Source of the DNA: Streptomyces malaysiensis subsp. samsunensis
GTDB taxonomy: Bacteria > Actinomycetota > Actinomycetes > Streptomycetales > Streptomycetaceae
DNA: 64,000 nucleotides
Assembly: GCF_024519315.1 (NCBI RefSeq)
Contig: NZ_JANIIC010000015.1
Coordinates: forward strand, 97,331 to 161,330
Reading direction: 5' to 3'
The translations under genes and the position numbers were made by a program. The notes below the pieces were generated by a model, which was not told where the DNA came from, made no database searches, and saw only the letters and a program-made list of their open reading frames with translations. This document shows, piece after piece, positions 49,357 through 58,382 of this stretch (its first letter is position 1; every line of letters begins with the position of its first letter).

Positions 49357-50085
49357 TCAGTCGGTGTTCTCGCCCAAGGGAACCTCGAGTCCGATCCCTT
49401 CGGCCGCCACCGCGATGGCGTAGTCGAAGAAGGCGGCCTCGTCCCGGACGCTGTCATGGGTACGGCTGAAGACCTGGAAGACCAGCAGCCCGATCAGATT
49501 GCTCCACAGCACGATGCCGCGCTCGATGAGGTCCGAGTACGGGGCCTCGGGCGTGCCGCCGAAGAGCTGCACGGCCTCCGGCAGGAGCAGCGGCGGCCCC
49601 GGCACTTCCCGCCGGGGCGCGGCGAGTTCACCGGCCTCCAGCGCCGAACGCACGATGCCGGCCAGGACCGCCGGGGTGCGCGAGGCGGGCGGGACGGTGT
49701 CCTGCGGGGCGTGGTAATCCGGCACGGGCGAGCCGTAGACCAGCGTGAACTCGCCGGGGTTGGCGAAGGACCAGCGCCGCAGCGCGCGGGTGGCCGCGAG
49801 GAGCCGCGCGCCCGCGGACGCGCCGGCCTCCCGGGCGGCTTCATCGGCCTGCTCCATCGCGGCGGCGGAGTCGTCGTAGGCGTCGATGAGCAGCGCCGTC
49901 AGCAGGTCGTCCCGGTGCGGGTAGACGGCTTCCACCTCGCTCACGGCGAGACCGCTGTCACAGGCGACGGCATCCAGGGACAGCCCTCCGGCCCCCCGTT
50001 TCACCAGCAGCTGGCGCGCGGTGGTCTTGATGACCGCCCGCGGCCTGGCGTTTTCATCGGCGGAGCTCGTTCCGGAAACATCCAT
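49357..50085 (-). CDS. TetR-family regulator
   Basis: 242 residues with an N-terminal helix-turn-helix (AVIKTTARQLLVKRGAGGLSL ... VACDSGLAVSEVEAVYPHRDDLLTALL) and a ligand-binding all-helical part ending GIGLEVPLGENTD (TetR_C_13-like WHG domain: WSFANPGEFTLVYGSPVPDY). ATG 50085 is the natural start just before the first helix. It is divergent from the NACHT-LRR gene (157-bp gap) and upstream of the membrane-protein gene. It could regulate either direction. Confidence 0.85.
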   Translation of the reverse strand: MDVSGTSSADENARPRAVIKTTARQLLVKRGAGGLSLDAVACDSGLAVSEVEAVYPHRDDLLTALLIDAYDDSAAAMEQADEAAREAGASAGARLLAATRALRRWSFANPGEFTLVYGSPVPDYHAPQDTVPPASRTPAVLAGIVRSALEAGELAAPRREVPGPPLLLPEAVQLFGGTPEAPYSDLIERGIVLWSNLIGLLVFQVFSRTHDSVRDEAAFFDYAIAVAAEGIGLEVPLGENTD

Positions 50086-50242
50086 GGGCCAAACCGTAGC
50101 GGTACGACGGCACTTGCGCCCCGCGGACCCTGACCTGAACCCTGACTTCACAGGGGTCTTCGCGGCTATGGTGAGCGGGGATCGCGGGGTTGTACGGGGC
50201 TCGGCGGAGGACGCGCGCCGACGCCGCGAGGGAGGGGCTGCT

Positions 50243-53200
50243 GTGGACGGCGGCACGGTGGGTCTGCGGATCGCGTCGGCGGTGGTCGTGCCGGTGGTCA
50301 AACGGCTGCTGGTGCCGCCCGCGAGCGCCCCGGGGGCGGAGTACGGCGACCGGCCCGTTCCGATCCGCCGGCTCGTCTCCTTCGCCAGGGAGCACCGCAC
50401 CCTCACCGAGGACGATCTGCACAAGCTCGCCCGCGAGCTGGTCCGCCGCGCCGTGCGGGCCGCCGGGCCGCACGATCCGCCGATCGGCGCCGATGAGCAC
50501 GACTCCGTCGGGCAGGCGCTGACCCGCACCCTGCACGCGCTCGGCGATCTCGACATGGACGACGTCCACGCCTTCGCGCTCGGCCCCGAGCGGCTGGCCG
50601 CGGAGCTGTCCCGGCGCGCCGGCCCCGATACGCGCAGGCTCCTCAGCGACGACGCGGCCCGCTTCCACGACCGGCTCCTGGAGACGGCCTGCGTCCACCT
50701 CATGCGCTTCTTCAGCCAGCGGCCCGGATTCGCGGCCCGAGCCCAGATCGAGCAGAGCCGCGAGATCCGGGAGCAGAGCGAGAAATTGGACAGAATCCTG
50801 CGGCGGCTGCCGGACATCAGCCGCCAGGACACCGAGTTCGAGGAGGAGTACGCGCGCTATATCGTCGAGTGCCACGGCAGGCTCACGATCTACGGTGTCG
50901 ACCTGCGCGAACCGGACGGCCAGGACTGGCCGCTGGAGACCGCGTATCTGAGCCTGGAGGCCAGGCCGTACCGCGACGGCACCGACCGGGTGCCGGTGGT
51001 GAACGGCGAGCCGGGCGCCGACCGGGACACCGAGGCCGAGCGGGCCGCGGTCCCGGCCGAGGCGGTCTTCGCCAGCCATGAGCGCGTCCTGCTGCGCGGG
51101 CTCGCCGGCACCGGCAAGACGACCCTCGTCCAGTGGCTGGCCCTCTCCACGGCACAGCAGGACCGGGTGCCGGGCGGGCTTTCGCAGCTGTTCGGGCGCG
51201 TCCCCTTCGTCCTGCCGCTGCGCACCCTGGCGCGCAAGGACTCCGAACTGCCGATGCCCGACGACTTCCTGCGCTGGATCGGCTGCCCGCTGGTGGGCAC
51301 CGAGCCCGACGGCTGGGCCGCGCGGGTGCTGCGGCACGGGCGCGGGGTGCTCCTGGTCGACGGGGCGGATGAGATCCCGAAGGACGACCGGGCCCGGGTG
51401 CGGGCCTGGCTCAGGAAGCTGCTCGCCGTCTTCCCCGGCAATCTGTGGCTGCTCACCTCCCGGCCCTCGGCCCTGGAGCGGGGCTGGCTGGTCCGCGAGG
51501 GCTTCCAGGAGTTCGCGCTCGCCGCGATGCGCCCGGCCGATATGAAGCAGTTCATCCGGCGCTGGCACACCGCGGCTGGCGCCTCGCAGGAGCTCGGCGA
51601 GTCGCTCACCCAGTCGCTGCGCAGCAGCCCCGAGCTGAGCCGGCTGGCGACCAACCCGCTGATGTGCGGCCTGATCTGCGCCCTGCACCGGGAGCGGCGC
51701 GGCTTCCTGCCCCAGGGCCGCGCCTCCCTGTACGAGGCGGCGCTCTCGATGCTCCTGGAGCGGCGCGACCTGGAGCGCGAGGTCTACGGCCGCAGCCGCC
51801 GGCCCGTACTGGACCAGAAGTCGGCCACCGAGCCGCTCCAGCGGCTCGCCTACTGGCTGATCCGCAACGAGCGGACGCAGCTGGACCGCCCGGACGCGGT
51901 GAACGTGGTGCGGCGGCTCCAGCCCTCCGTACCGCGCCTCGCGGAAGTCGGCACGGCGGAGGAGGCGCTTCAGCATCTGCTGGAGCGCTCCGGACTGCTG
52001 CGCGAACCGGCCCCGGGCGCCGTCAACTTCATCCACCGGACCTTCCAGGACTTCCTGGGCGCCAGGGCCGTGCTGGAAGAGCGTGATATGGGCATGCTGG
52101 TGAACAACGCACACCTGGACCAGTGGGAGGACGTGGTGCAGATGGCCGTCGCACAGGCTCGACACCAAGAGCGTGCCGACCTGCTGACCCGTTTGCGGGA
52201 GCGGGGCGACCGGGAGCAGGACGCGACCGTCCAGGCGCGGTTACGGCTCCTCGCGCTCGCCTCCCTCGAACAGGCCACCCGTCTGGAGCCCACGGTCCGC
52301 GAGGCCATCGAGGACCGGGCCGCCGCGCTGCTTCCGCCGCGCAGTCTGCGCGAGGCCAGGTCACTGGCGCAGACCGGCCCGCTGCTCATCGGCCTGCTGC
52401 CCGACGCGAAGGACCTGGAGGGCGACGAGGAGCTGGCCACCGTCCACGCGATCTGCCAGATCGGCGGGGACGCCGCCATCCCCAGGCTCCGGGAGTTCCT
52501 GGGCACCGGCCAGCCCGCGGTGCGCGCCCAGCTCCTCGCCCACTGGGACCGGTTCGACACCAAGGTGTACGCCGAGGAGATCGTGCGGCCGCTCCTCGAA
52601 ACCGCGCCCGAGGAGATCGTCACGGTGCGCTCCCCCGCGGAGCTGGAGGCCCTGCGCACCATGTCCGGCTATCAACGCGTGGGCCTGCACGGCGACTTCG
52701 GCCCGGAGGAGATCCGCGCCTCGCTCGACCCGAGCCGGCTGCGCGAGCTGCGGCTGCGCAACTCCCTCCAGCTGGAGGACCTCGATCTGCTCTCCGCCTA
52801 CCCCGAGCTCGAGACGCTCGCCCTCCAGGGCTGCCGGAATGTGAAGGACCCCGCGCCGCTGACCCGGCTGCCCTGTCTGCGGAGGCTGGAGCTGCGGGAC
52901 CTGCCCCAGTTCGAGCCGTTGCTGAAGCTGGCGGAATGCCCGCGTCTTGACGGGCTCCTCGTCGGTCCCGAGGTGCCCTGGCGCGGTCTGTCCGACCTGC
53001 CCCGCCCCGCCGAGCTGCGGCTGCTGTCGCTGCCGTCGTCGGCGGCGCAGCTCGCCGGGATCGTGGAGTGCCGGGAGCTTCAGGAGCTGCGTCTCCAGGA
53101 CGCCAGCGAGCGCCTGACACCGGACGAATGGGGCTCCCTCATCGCGGAGTTGCCGAATCTGCGCAAGCTGACGCTCTCCCCGCAGCAGCTGAGCCTGCTG

Positions 53201-53464
53201 CTGTTCGCCCCGCGCACCGAGATCCCCCAGGTCACCCATCTGGATGTGTGGGCCAGGGCCGGTGTCGCGGTTCCGCTGCGGCGGATCGCCCGGCGCCTTC
53301 CGGGGCTCGAGGAGATCCATCTGTCGCAGGTGGCGGAGCTCGACCTCGCCTCCCTCGCCGGACTGCGCCGGCTGCGCCGGGTGCGGCTGGTCTACCCCGG
53401 CGAGATCCGCGGCGCGGACTCGCTCCCCGACAGCGTCGAACTCGACATATACCCGCACCCCTGA
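50243..53464 (+). CDS. NACHT-LRR protein (bacterial NLR-like)
   Basis: 1073 residues. The N-terminal helical region (about 1-180, RIASAVVVPVVKRLLVPP onward) resembles NACHT N-terminal helical domains and ends in a coiled coil (EIREQSEKLDRILRRLP). The NACHT P-loop GLAGTGKTT contains Lys292, and the Walker B is LLVDGADE (Asp373-Glu377). Helical repeats follow (NPLMCGLICALHRE, FIHRTFQDFLGARAVLE), and leucine-rich repeats from about 810 to the end (LRELRLRNSLQLEDLDLLS, LRRLELRDLPQFEPLLKL). Bacterial NACHT proteins act as intracellular sensors, several in phage defence. GTG 50243 has GGAGGGG with 5-base spacing; in-frame ATG 50168 is possible. No nuclease or other effector domain is recognised, so the output is unclear. 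Confidence 0.85.
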   Translation: MDGGTVGLRIASAVVVPVVKRLLVPPASAPGAEYGDRPVPIRRLVSFAREHRTLTEDDLHKLARELVRRAVRAAGPHDPPIGADEHDSVGQALTRTLHALGDLDMDDVHAFALGPERLAAELSRRAGPDTRRLLSDDAARFHDRLLETACVHLMRFFSQRPGFAARAQIEQSREIREQSEKLDRILRRLPDISRQDTEFEEEYARYIVECHGRLTIYGVDLREPDGQDWPLETAYLSLEARPYRDGTDRVPVVNGEPGADRDTEAERAAVPAEAVFASHERVLLRGLAGTGKTTLVQWLALSTAQQDRVPGGLSQLFGRVPFVLPLRTLARKDSELPMPDDFLRWIGCPLVGTEPDGWAARVLRHGRGVLLVDGADEIPKDDRARVRAWLRKLLAVFPGNLWLLTSRPSALERGWLVREGFQEFALAAMRPADMKQFIRRWHTAAGASQELGESLTQSLRSSPELSRLATNPLMCGLICALHRERRGFLPQGRASLYEAALSMLLERRDLEREVYGRSRRPVLDQKSATEPLQRLAYWLIRNERTQLDRPDAVNVVRRLQPSVPRLAEVGTAEEALQHLLERSGLLREPAPGAVNFIHRTFQDFLGARAVLEERDMGMLVNNAHLDQWEDVVQMAVAQARHQERADLLTRLRERGDREQDATVQARLRLLALASLEQATRLEPTVREAIEDRAAALLPPRSLREARSLAQTGPLLIGLLPDAKDLEGDEELATVHAICQIGGDAAIPRLREFLGTGQPAVRAQLLAHWDRFDTKVYAEEIVRPLLETAPEEIVTVRSPAELEALRTMSGYQRVGLHGDFGPEEIRASLDPSRLRELRLRNSLQLEDLDLLSAYPELETLALQGCRNVKDPAPLTRLPCLRRLELRDLPQFEPLLKLAECPRLDGLLVGPEVPWRGLSDLPRPAELRLLSLPSSAAQLAGIVECRELQELRLQDASERLTPDEWGSLIAELPNLRKLTLSPQQLSLLLFAPRTEIPQVTHLDVWARAGVAVPLRRIARRLPGLEEIHLSQVAELDLASLAGLRRLRRVRLVYPGEIRGADSLPDSVELDIYPHP

Positions 53465-53507
53465 CGGGCACTACCGCATATGGTGCGGCGTTTACCTGGT
53501 GGGATGT

Positions 53508-53522
53508 TTACCCAACGGGTAA
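53508..53522. promoter_or_regulatory. operator candidate TTACCC-AAC-GGGTAA
   Basis: A perfect 6-bp inverted repeat in the 181-bp gap between the NACHT-LRR gene and the ATPase gene, preceded by a direct repeat of GTTTACC (53489 and 53506 regions). It indicates that the downstream pair has its own regulated promoter. Confidence 0.45.
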
Positions 53523-53645
53523 GTTCAGGATCGTAGGCGTAGTTGGTACGGATGTCAGCGGCTGATGTCTCGGGGGAGCGGTGCCGCCCGTCTCCGAGGT
53601 CGCGGCTGCCGGGCAGCAGAGGACGACTGAGGCGGGACACGGCGA

Positions 53646-55706
53646 ATGCGCGTATCGGAAGGGTCACCGCTCTATGGCCGGGATCCGCTGCTGCGCTCGC
53701 TCGTGCCCCGGCTGACCGGTCTGGCCTACGACGAGCGGTCGCGGACGGGCCGGGAGCACCAGGGAGACCTGCCTGTGGTGCTGGTGACGGGATACCACGG
53801 CATGGGCCGCAGCGCCGTCCTCGAAGAACTGGCCGCGCGCTACCGGGACCGGCTGCCGCTGGCCCATGTCCGGGCCGTGGCGAGCGAATCCGCCGCCTTC
53901 CCGCGCGCCCCGGCCGACGGCGGCGCCCCCACCGCCTCGACCCTGGTCGAGATCCTCGCGGAGCTGGTGTGCGGGCTCGCCCCCGATCTGCGCCGCCGCT
54001 TCCCCGTTCTGGTGCCCGGTCTGTTCGCCGTCTCCGGCTGGCACCATGGCAACGGCGAGCAGCGGGACGCGGCATGTCTCCGGTTCGCCCGGCTGCTGCT
54101 CGCCTGCCGCCTCGCCGGCGGCGACGAGAACGCGCTGCGACACGCCTGGGCCACCGCCGTCGAAGGCCGCCTGGAGACCGTCGACGCGGAGGCCGACGCG
54201 GAATGGCGCCGGGACGCGGTCACCGCCGCCGTGGTGGCGGAGTACGCCGACCGGTATCCGCCCGCCGCGGCCCAGGAGTGGTACCGGGGGCGCTTTCCGC
54301 GGGGCGCGGACGGCCAGGATCCGCTGGTGCTGCTCGGGGAGTGGTTCCAGCGGGGCGGCGACTACCGGCACGCGGCCGAGCAGACCCTGATGGCCGCCTT
54401 CCTCCACGATGTCGCCTCCTCCTACGGCAGGCTCCAGCGCTGGAACCGCGAACCCTGGCCGCTGATCCTGATCGACGACGCGCACTGCCCGCCGGGCCAG
54501 GACTTCCTCGATCTGCTCCTCGAACACCGCGCGCTGCCCGAACGCCCCGACCGCGAGGAGCTCGTCGTCGTGGCCACCCGCCTCGGCGGCTTACCCGAGA
54601 ACGCGTCGGACGCCGTCCGCCGCGACCTGCCCGACCTGGTGAAGTCCTCCGGCTGGCAGCGCAGGGGCCTGGCCCCGTCCGCCGGGCTGCTCGCCGTACC
54701 GCTCACCCCGCTCAGCCGGGACGACATCCTGCCCCTGCTGGTGCCGGACTGGCCCGCCCGGCCGCTCCACCCCTATCTGGCCTCCGCCGTGCACTCCCTG
54801 ACCGGCGGCCACCCCGCGGTGACCACCGTCCTGTGCGCGGCGGTCCTGGACGCCACCAAGCGGGGCCGCAGCGTGAGCCCGCGCGACCTCCTCGAACTGA
54901 CCGCGAAGGACGGCCGCCCCGTCACCGAGGCCCTCCTGGAGCGGCTGCTCCCCGACCGGCGCCAGCGTGACCGGCTGACCCTGCTCTCGCTCGCCCGCGA
55001 CAGCACCGCGGCGGAGGCGCTGGCCGAGCATCTGCGCCTCCAGGGCCCGGACCAGCTGCCCGCCAACTCCGCCACCGACTACCTCGAAGAGCAGCAGTGG
55101 CAGCAACTCACCCCGCCCGACCAGCCGTTGGTCACCGACGCGCTGCTGCGGACACTGCTCGTACACGAGGCGCGCCGCACCTCGTCGCGGGCCGAGGACG
55201 GCCGCGGCTGGCAGGACATCCACCGCTTCCTGCGGATGCACCACGCCCAGCGCGGGGAGAGCGGCGAGGCCGACGCCCTGCGGCACACCCTCGCCGCCGG
55301 AAACGCCGAGACGGTGGTGGCCATGCTGGCGGAGGAGTTCCAGTCGGAGAAGGACGCCCAGGCCGCCGCGCACTGGCTGCTGTGCCTTCAGTACGCCGCC
55401 ACCGCGCCCACCCCGCCGGCCGGGGACTGGACCGATGAACGGATGCAGATCGCGCTCGGCGCGCACGACGGCCGGTACGCCGAGCTGCATGAGATCGAGC
55501 GCTGCGTCAACCGGCTGCTGCACGCCCTGTGGCATGTGTCCGAGCCGCACGCCGAGCCGGACCCCGACATGTGCAAGGCGGTCGGCGAAGAGCTGGCCTA
55601 CCTCTCACCGCGCCATCCTTCCTGGCACGCCGTCCTGGGGCAGGCCGCCCGCAGCTGGCCCGCGGCGGCACGGAAGAAGCGCCCCTTCCCTATCTCCGGT
55701 CAGTGA
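53646..55706 (+). CDS. STAND-like ATPase with altered P-loop
   Basis: 686 residues. The N-terminal P-loop reads GYHGMGRS (49-56), with Arg55 in place of the Walker A lysine. A Walker B-like strand is LILIDDAHCP, followed by LVVVATRLGG (sensor-like) and a helical C-terminal half without recognisable repeats (QDIHRFLRMHHAQRGESGEADALRHTLAAG). No membrane segment is present. It looks like a signalling ATPase or scaffold of the STAND class that may bind nucleotide weakly. ATG 53646 begins directly at the domain. The stop is 6 bases before the membrane-sensor gene, so the two form an operon. Confidence 0.75.
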   Translation: MRVSEGSPLYGRDPLLRSLVPRLTGLAYDERSRTGREHQGDLPVVLVTGYHGMGRSAVLEELAARYRDRLPLAHVRAVASESAAFPRAPADGGAPTASTLVEILAELVCGLAPDLRRRFPVLVPGLFAVSGWHHGNGEQRDAACLRFARLLLACRLAGGDENALRHAWATAVEGRLETVDAEADAEWRRDAVTAAVVAEYADRYPPAAAQEWYRGRFPRGADGQDPLVLLGEWFQRGGDYRHAAEQTLMAAFLHDVASSYGRLQRWNREPWPLILIDDAHCPPGQDFLDLLLEHRALPERPDREELVVVATRLGGLPENASDAVRRDLPDLVKSSGWQRRGLAPSAGLLAVPLTPLSRDDILPLLVPDWPARPLHPYLASAVHSLTGGHPAVTTVLCAAVLDATKRGRSVSPRDLLELTAKDGRPVTEALLERLLPDRRQRDRLTLLSLARDSTAAEALAEHLRLQGPDQLPANSATDYLEEQQWQQLTPPDQPLVTDALLRTLLVHEARRTSSRAEDGRGWQDIHRFLRMHHAQRGESGEADALRHTLAAGNAETVVAMLAEEFQSEKDAQAAAHWLLCLQYAATAPTPPAGDWTDERMQIALGAHDGRYAELHEIERCVNRLLHALWHVSEPHAEPDPDMCKAVGEELAYLSPRHPSWHAVLGQAARSWPAAARKKRPFPISGQ

Positions 55707-55712
55707 GGAAGC

Positions 55713-57302
55713 ATGCTGCCCCGTCTGTTCCGCCGTCACCCCCGTGAGTGGGGGCCGCTCGAATGGCTGGCCGTCTTCGGGCTCGGCGCCCTGGTCGCCG
55801 TCGCGATCACCGTCGCCGTCACCATGGCGCGGGGCCCCGGCAGGTGCGGTGACGATCTGCGGGACATCGGCGGGGACTGCGTGGGCGTCACCGCGGAAGC
55901 CTTCGAGGCGGACCCGGGCATCGAAGGTCTCATCGGGGCGGTGGCGGACGAGAACGCCCGGGTGCGCCAGGACTGGGAGGACCCGCCGAGCGGCCCCAAG
56001 ATCCCGTATGTGCGCATCGCGCTGATGATGCCGTTCACCGCCGACGACCACAGCGCCATGACGAAGGACATGATCCGCCGCGGACTCGCCGGTGCCCTGG
56101 CCGCCCAACGGCAGGCCAACCGCTTCGGAGGCCCCCACTACCAGCTGCTGCTCGCCCCCGACGGCCGGAACCTCGACCAATGGGAGCCCGTCGTCACCCG
56201 CCTCGCCGAGCTGACCAAGGACACCCGGGCACCGCTGGTCGGCGTGACCGGCATCCCCAGCAGCACACCGGAGACCCGGAAGGCGATCGCCGCGCTCAGC
56301 AAGCACAGCATCCCCACCGTCGGCCCGGTCATCACCGCGGCCAATATGAACTCCCCGTACTTCTTCAAGACCTCGCCGAACAACGACCAGTTCGCCCGCG
56401 CCCTGGGGCTCTACCTGGAGAAGAAGCCGGCCCGGCACAGAGGCTTCCTGGTCTGGGACAACCGCAACGAGGACGTCTACTCCCAGAATCTGCGCGCCGT
56501 CTTCGAGCGCCACTTCGGCGACGCGTACGACCTGACCAACCACAACTCCAACTTCACCGGCACCTCCGGAACGGACAAGGGCATACCCCAGCGGTTCACC
56601 GACGCCGTGCAGAAGATCTGCAACGAGAAGTCCGACACCGTCTTCTTCGCCGGCCGCGACCAGGACCTGCCCGCGTTCATGGAGCGCCTGGCGCAGGAGG
56701 GCGGCTGCGGGCGCACCACGGCGCTGCGCATCCTGAAGGTCGGCATCGGCCTGGAGCCCACCCTCACCGCGGACGCGCCCACCAGATGGCTGGACGAGGC
56801 ACGGGCCACGATCGTCGACGCGTCCGCCGTGGACCCCGCCTGGTGGGCGGGGAAGAGCAAGCCCAAGAAGGCGCTCGGCCGCTTCCTCGACCGCTTCGAG
56901 GAGATCCAGAAACAGTACGAGCTGGGCAGCAAGCCGCTCGACGACGGCTACGCCGTGATGTACCACGACGCCTTCGCGCTGCTCGCGGGCGCGGTGGACC
57001 GCACCTTCGCCGAGATCAACGAGGGCGGTAGGAAGGCGCCGGAGGCAGTGAGCATCCCGACCAACGACGACGTCTACAACACCCTCATCATCCCGAGCAT
57101 CGCCGGTGACGCGTGCAGCTCCTGCCTGGTCGGTGCCGGAGGGACCTACGGCTTCGAGGGTCCGGGCAAGAACGACCAGTGGGCCGTCTGCAAGCCCGTG
57201 CCCGTGGTCGAGTACCCGCCGGGCACCCGCTCCGGCGACAGCGGCGCACCGGGCCTCTACCGCACCTACCGGAACGGCTCCCAGGGCGCCTGCCCCTCCT
57301 GA
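55713..57302 (+). CDS. membrane-anchored type 1 periplasmic-binding-protein-fold sensor
   Basis: 529 residues. A short basic cytoplasmic N-terminus (MLPRLFRRHPREWG) and one membrane helix (about 17-39, WLAVFGLGALVAVAITVAVTM) are followed by an extracellular domain of the branched-chain amino-acid-binding type (IALMMPFTADDHSAMTKDM, PLVGVTGIPSSTPETRKAI, FFKTSPNNDQFARALGLYL, VFFAGRDQDLPAFMERLA). Several Cys residues (RCGDDLRDIGGDC, ACSSC) suggest disulfides. There is no lipobox and no permease or transport ATPase nearby, so transport is unlikely. It is probably a ligand sensor anchored by one helix, working with the ATPase encoded just upstream. Confidence 0.8.
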   Translation: MLPRLFRRHPREWGPLEWLAVFGLGALVAVAITVAVTMARGPGRCGDDLRDIGGDCVGVTAEAFEADPGIEGLIGAVADENARVRQDWEDPPSGPKIPYVRIALMMPFTADDHSAMTKDMIRRGLAGALAAQRQANRFGGPHYQLLLAPDGRNLDQWEPVVTRLAELTKDTRAPLVGVTGIPSSTPETRKAIAALSKHSIPTVGPVITAANMNSPYFFKTSPNNDQFARALGLYLEKKPARHRGFLVWDNRNEDVYSQNLRAVFERHFGDAYDLTNHNSNFTGTSGTDKGIPQRFTDAVQKICNEKSDTVFFAGRDQDLPAFMERLAQEGGCGRTTALRILKVGIGLEPTLTADAPTRWLDEARATIVDASAVDPAWWAGKSKPKKALGRFLDRFEEIQKQYELGSKPLDDGYAVMYHDAFALLAGAVDRTFAEINEGGRKAPEAVSIPTNDDVYNTLIIPSIAGDACSSCLVGAGGTYGFEGPGKNDQWAVCKPVPVVEYPPGTRSGDSGAPGLYRTYRNGSQGACPS

Positions 57303-57331
57303 CGCGAACGGTACGCGGCATCCTCGCGCTG

Positions 57332-57388
57332 TTGACGCTCGACGGATTCCATCATAACGTTCCGACCCGGATCGGAACGTTATGATGG
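57332..57388 (+). promoter_or_regulatory. promoter inside a 40-bp palindromic operator
   Basis: TTGACG (57332-57337), 17-base spacer and TAACGT (57355-57360). The -10 box lies inside the left arm of an inverted repeat with perfect 17-bp arms (57349-57365 and 57372-57388, centre CCCGGA). The right arm runs into the ribosome-binding site GGAGG. Binding here would block both polymerase and, as an RNA hairpin, translation. The downstream TetR protein is the obvious candidate ligand. Confidence 0.75.
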
Positions 57389-57399
57389 AGGAAGCAGTC

Positions 57400-58341
57400 A
57401 TGAAAGCCGTGGTCGTCAGGGCGTCCGGGGAGCTCGACGTGGTCGACGCACCGGAGCCCGCTCCCGGGCCGGACCAGGTGCTCGTCGACATCGACGCGAT
57501 CGGCGTCGGCTATGTGGACGTGATGGCCCGGCGGGGCGAGTACCCGTACTTTCCCGGTGCGGGTTCGGTGCCTGGCCTGGAGGTCGTGGGCCGTGTGACC
57601 TCGGCCGGGCCGGACGCGCCCGAGGCGACGGACGGGCACCGGGTGCTCGCCCTGCCGCCCTTCGGCGGCTACGCCGAGAAGGCCGTCGCCGACGCCGACC
57701 GGGTCCTTCCGGCTCCGCCGGGCATCGACGCGGCCGATGTGGTGGCGCTGGGTGTGAACGCGCTGGTCGCCGAGGGCGTGCTCGACCGGGCGGGAGCGGC
57801 CCCCGGAGAACGTGTGCTGATCCGCGGCGCCGGTGGCGGGATCGGCGTGCTCGCCACGCAGATCGCCGCCGCCCGCGGCGGCGAGGTCACCGTCGTCACC
57901 TCGTCCGCGGCCCGCGGTGAACGGCTGCGAGCGCTGGGTGCCGCACGGGTCGTCGACCGGACCGGGTCCGCCCTTCCCGACGAGACCTATGACGTCATCG
58001 TGGACACCGTCGCCGGCCCCGATATGGGGAAGTACCTCGAACTCCTGCGGCCCAACGGGCGTTATGTCCTCTGCGGTGCCGCCGGTGGAGCTCCAGGACC
58101 GGAGTCGTTCGAACCGCTGCTGAGCCGCTTCCACACATCGCCGACGCTGATCGCGTTCAGCCTGAACTCGGTGGCCCCCGAAGACCTCCGGACCTCGTGG
58201 GCGAGGGTCCTCGCCATGCTGGAGGAGGGCCGGCTCTCGCCCGTGCTCGACCGGAGCTTCCCGCTCACCGAGGCCGAGGCCGCGCTTCGGCTGGTGGAGA
58301 GCGGCAAACCGTTCGGCAAGGTCGTCCTGAACCCCCGATAG
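57400..58341 (+). CDS. zinc-independent quinone oxidoreductase (MDR superfamily)
   Basis: 313 residues of the medium-chain dehydrogenase/reductase fold, quinone oxidoreductase subgroup. The N-terminal GroES-like part has PGPDQVLVDIDAIGVGYVD and VPGLEVVGRV. The NADPH-binding Rossmann motif VLIRGAGGGIGVLATQIA follows, with RYVLCGAAGG. Structural zinc cysteines are absent. ATG 57400 is preceded by GGAGG with 8-base spacing; two earlier ATGs lie inside the operator. It probably reduces quinones or reactive carbonyls. The TetR gene 41 bases downstream is likely co-transcribed and autoregulated through the 40-bp palindrome. Confidence 0.88.
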   Translation: MKAVVVRASGELDVVDAPEPAPGPDQVLVDIDAIGVGYVDVMARRGEYPYFPGAGSVPGLEVVGRVTSAGPDAPEATDGHRVLALPPFGGYAEKAVADADRVLPAPPGIDAADVVALGVNALVAEGVLDRAGAAPGERVLIRGAGGGIGVLATQIAAARGGEVTVVTSSAARGERLRALGAARVVDRTGSALPDETYDVIVDTVAGPDMGKYLELLRPNGRYVLCGAAGGAPGPESFEPLLSRFHTSPTLIAFSLNSVAPEDLRTSWARVLAMLEEGRLSPVLDRSFPLTEAEAALRLVESGKPFGKVVLNPR

Positions 58342-58382
58342 GGTGGCCGGACGACAGGGTTTCGTGTTTCCAGGAGAGTCCG

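Noticed and set aside
50021..50242. Longer N-terminus for the NACHT-LRR protein
   Set aside because: Upstream starts lack a ribosome-binding site, and the earliest overlap the divergent TetR gene. GTG 50243 has an ideal GGAGGGG.
55713..57302. Considered as the binding protein of a branched-chain amino-acid ABC importer
   Set aside because: It has a membrane helix instead of a lipobox or cleavable signal, and no permease or transport ATPase is adjacent.
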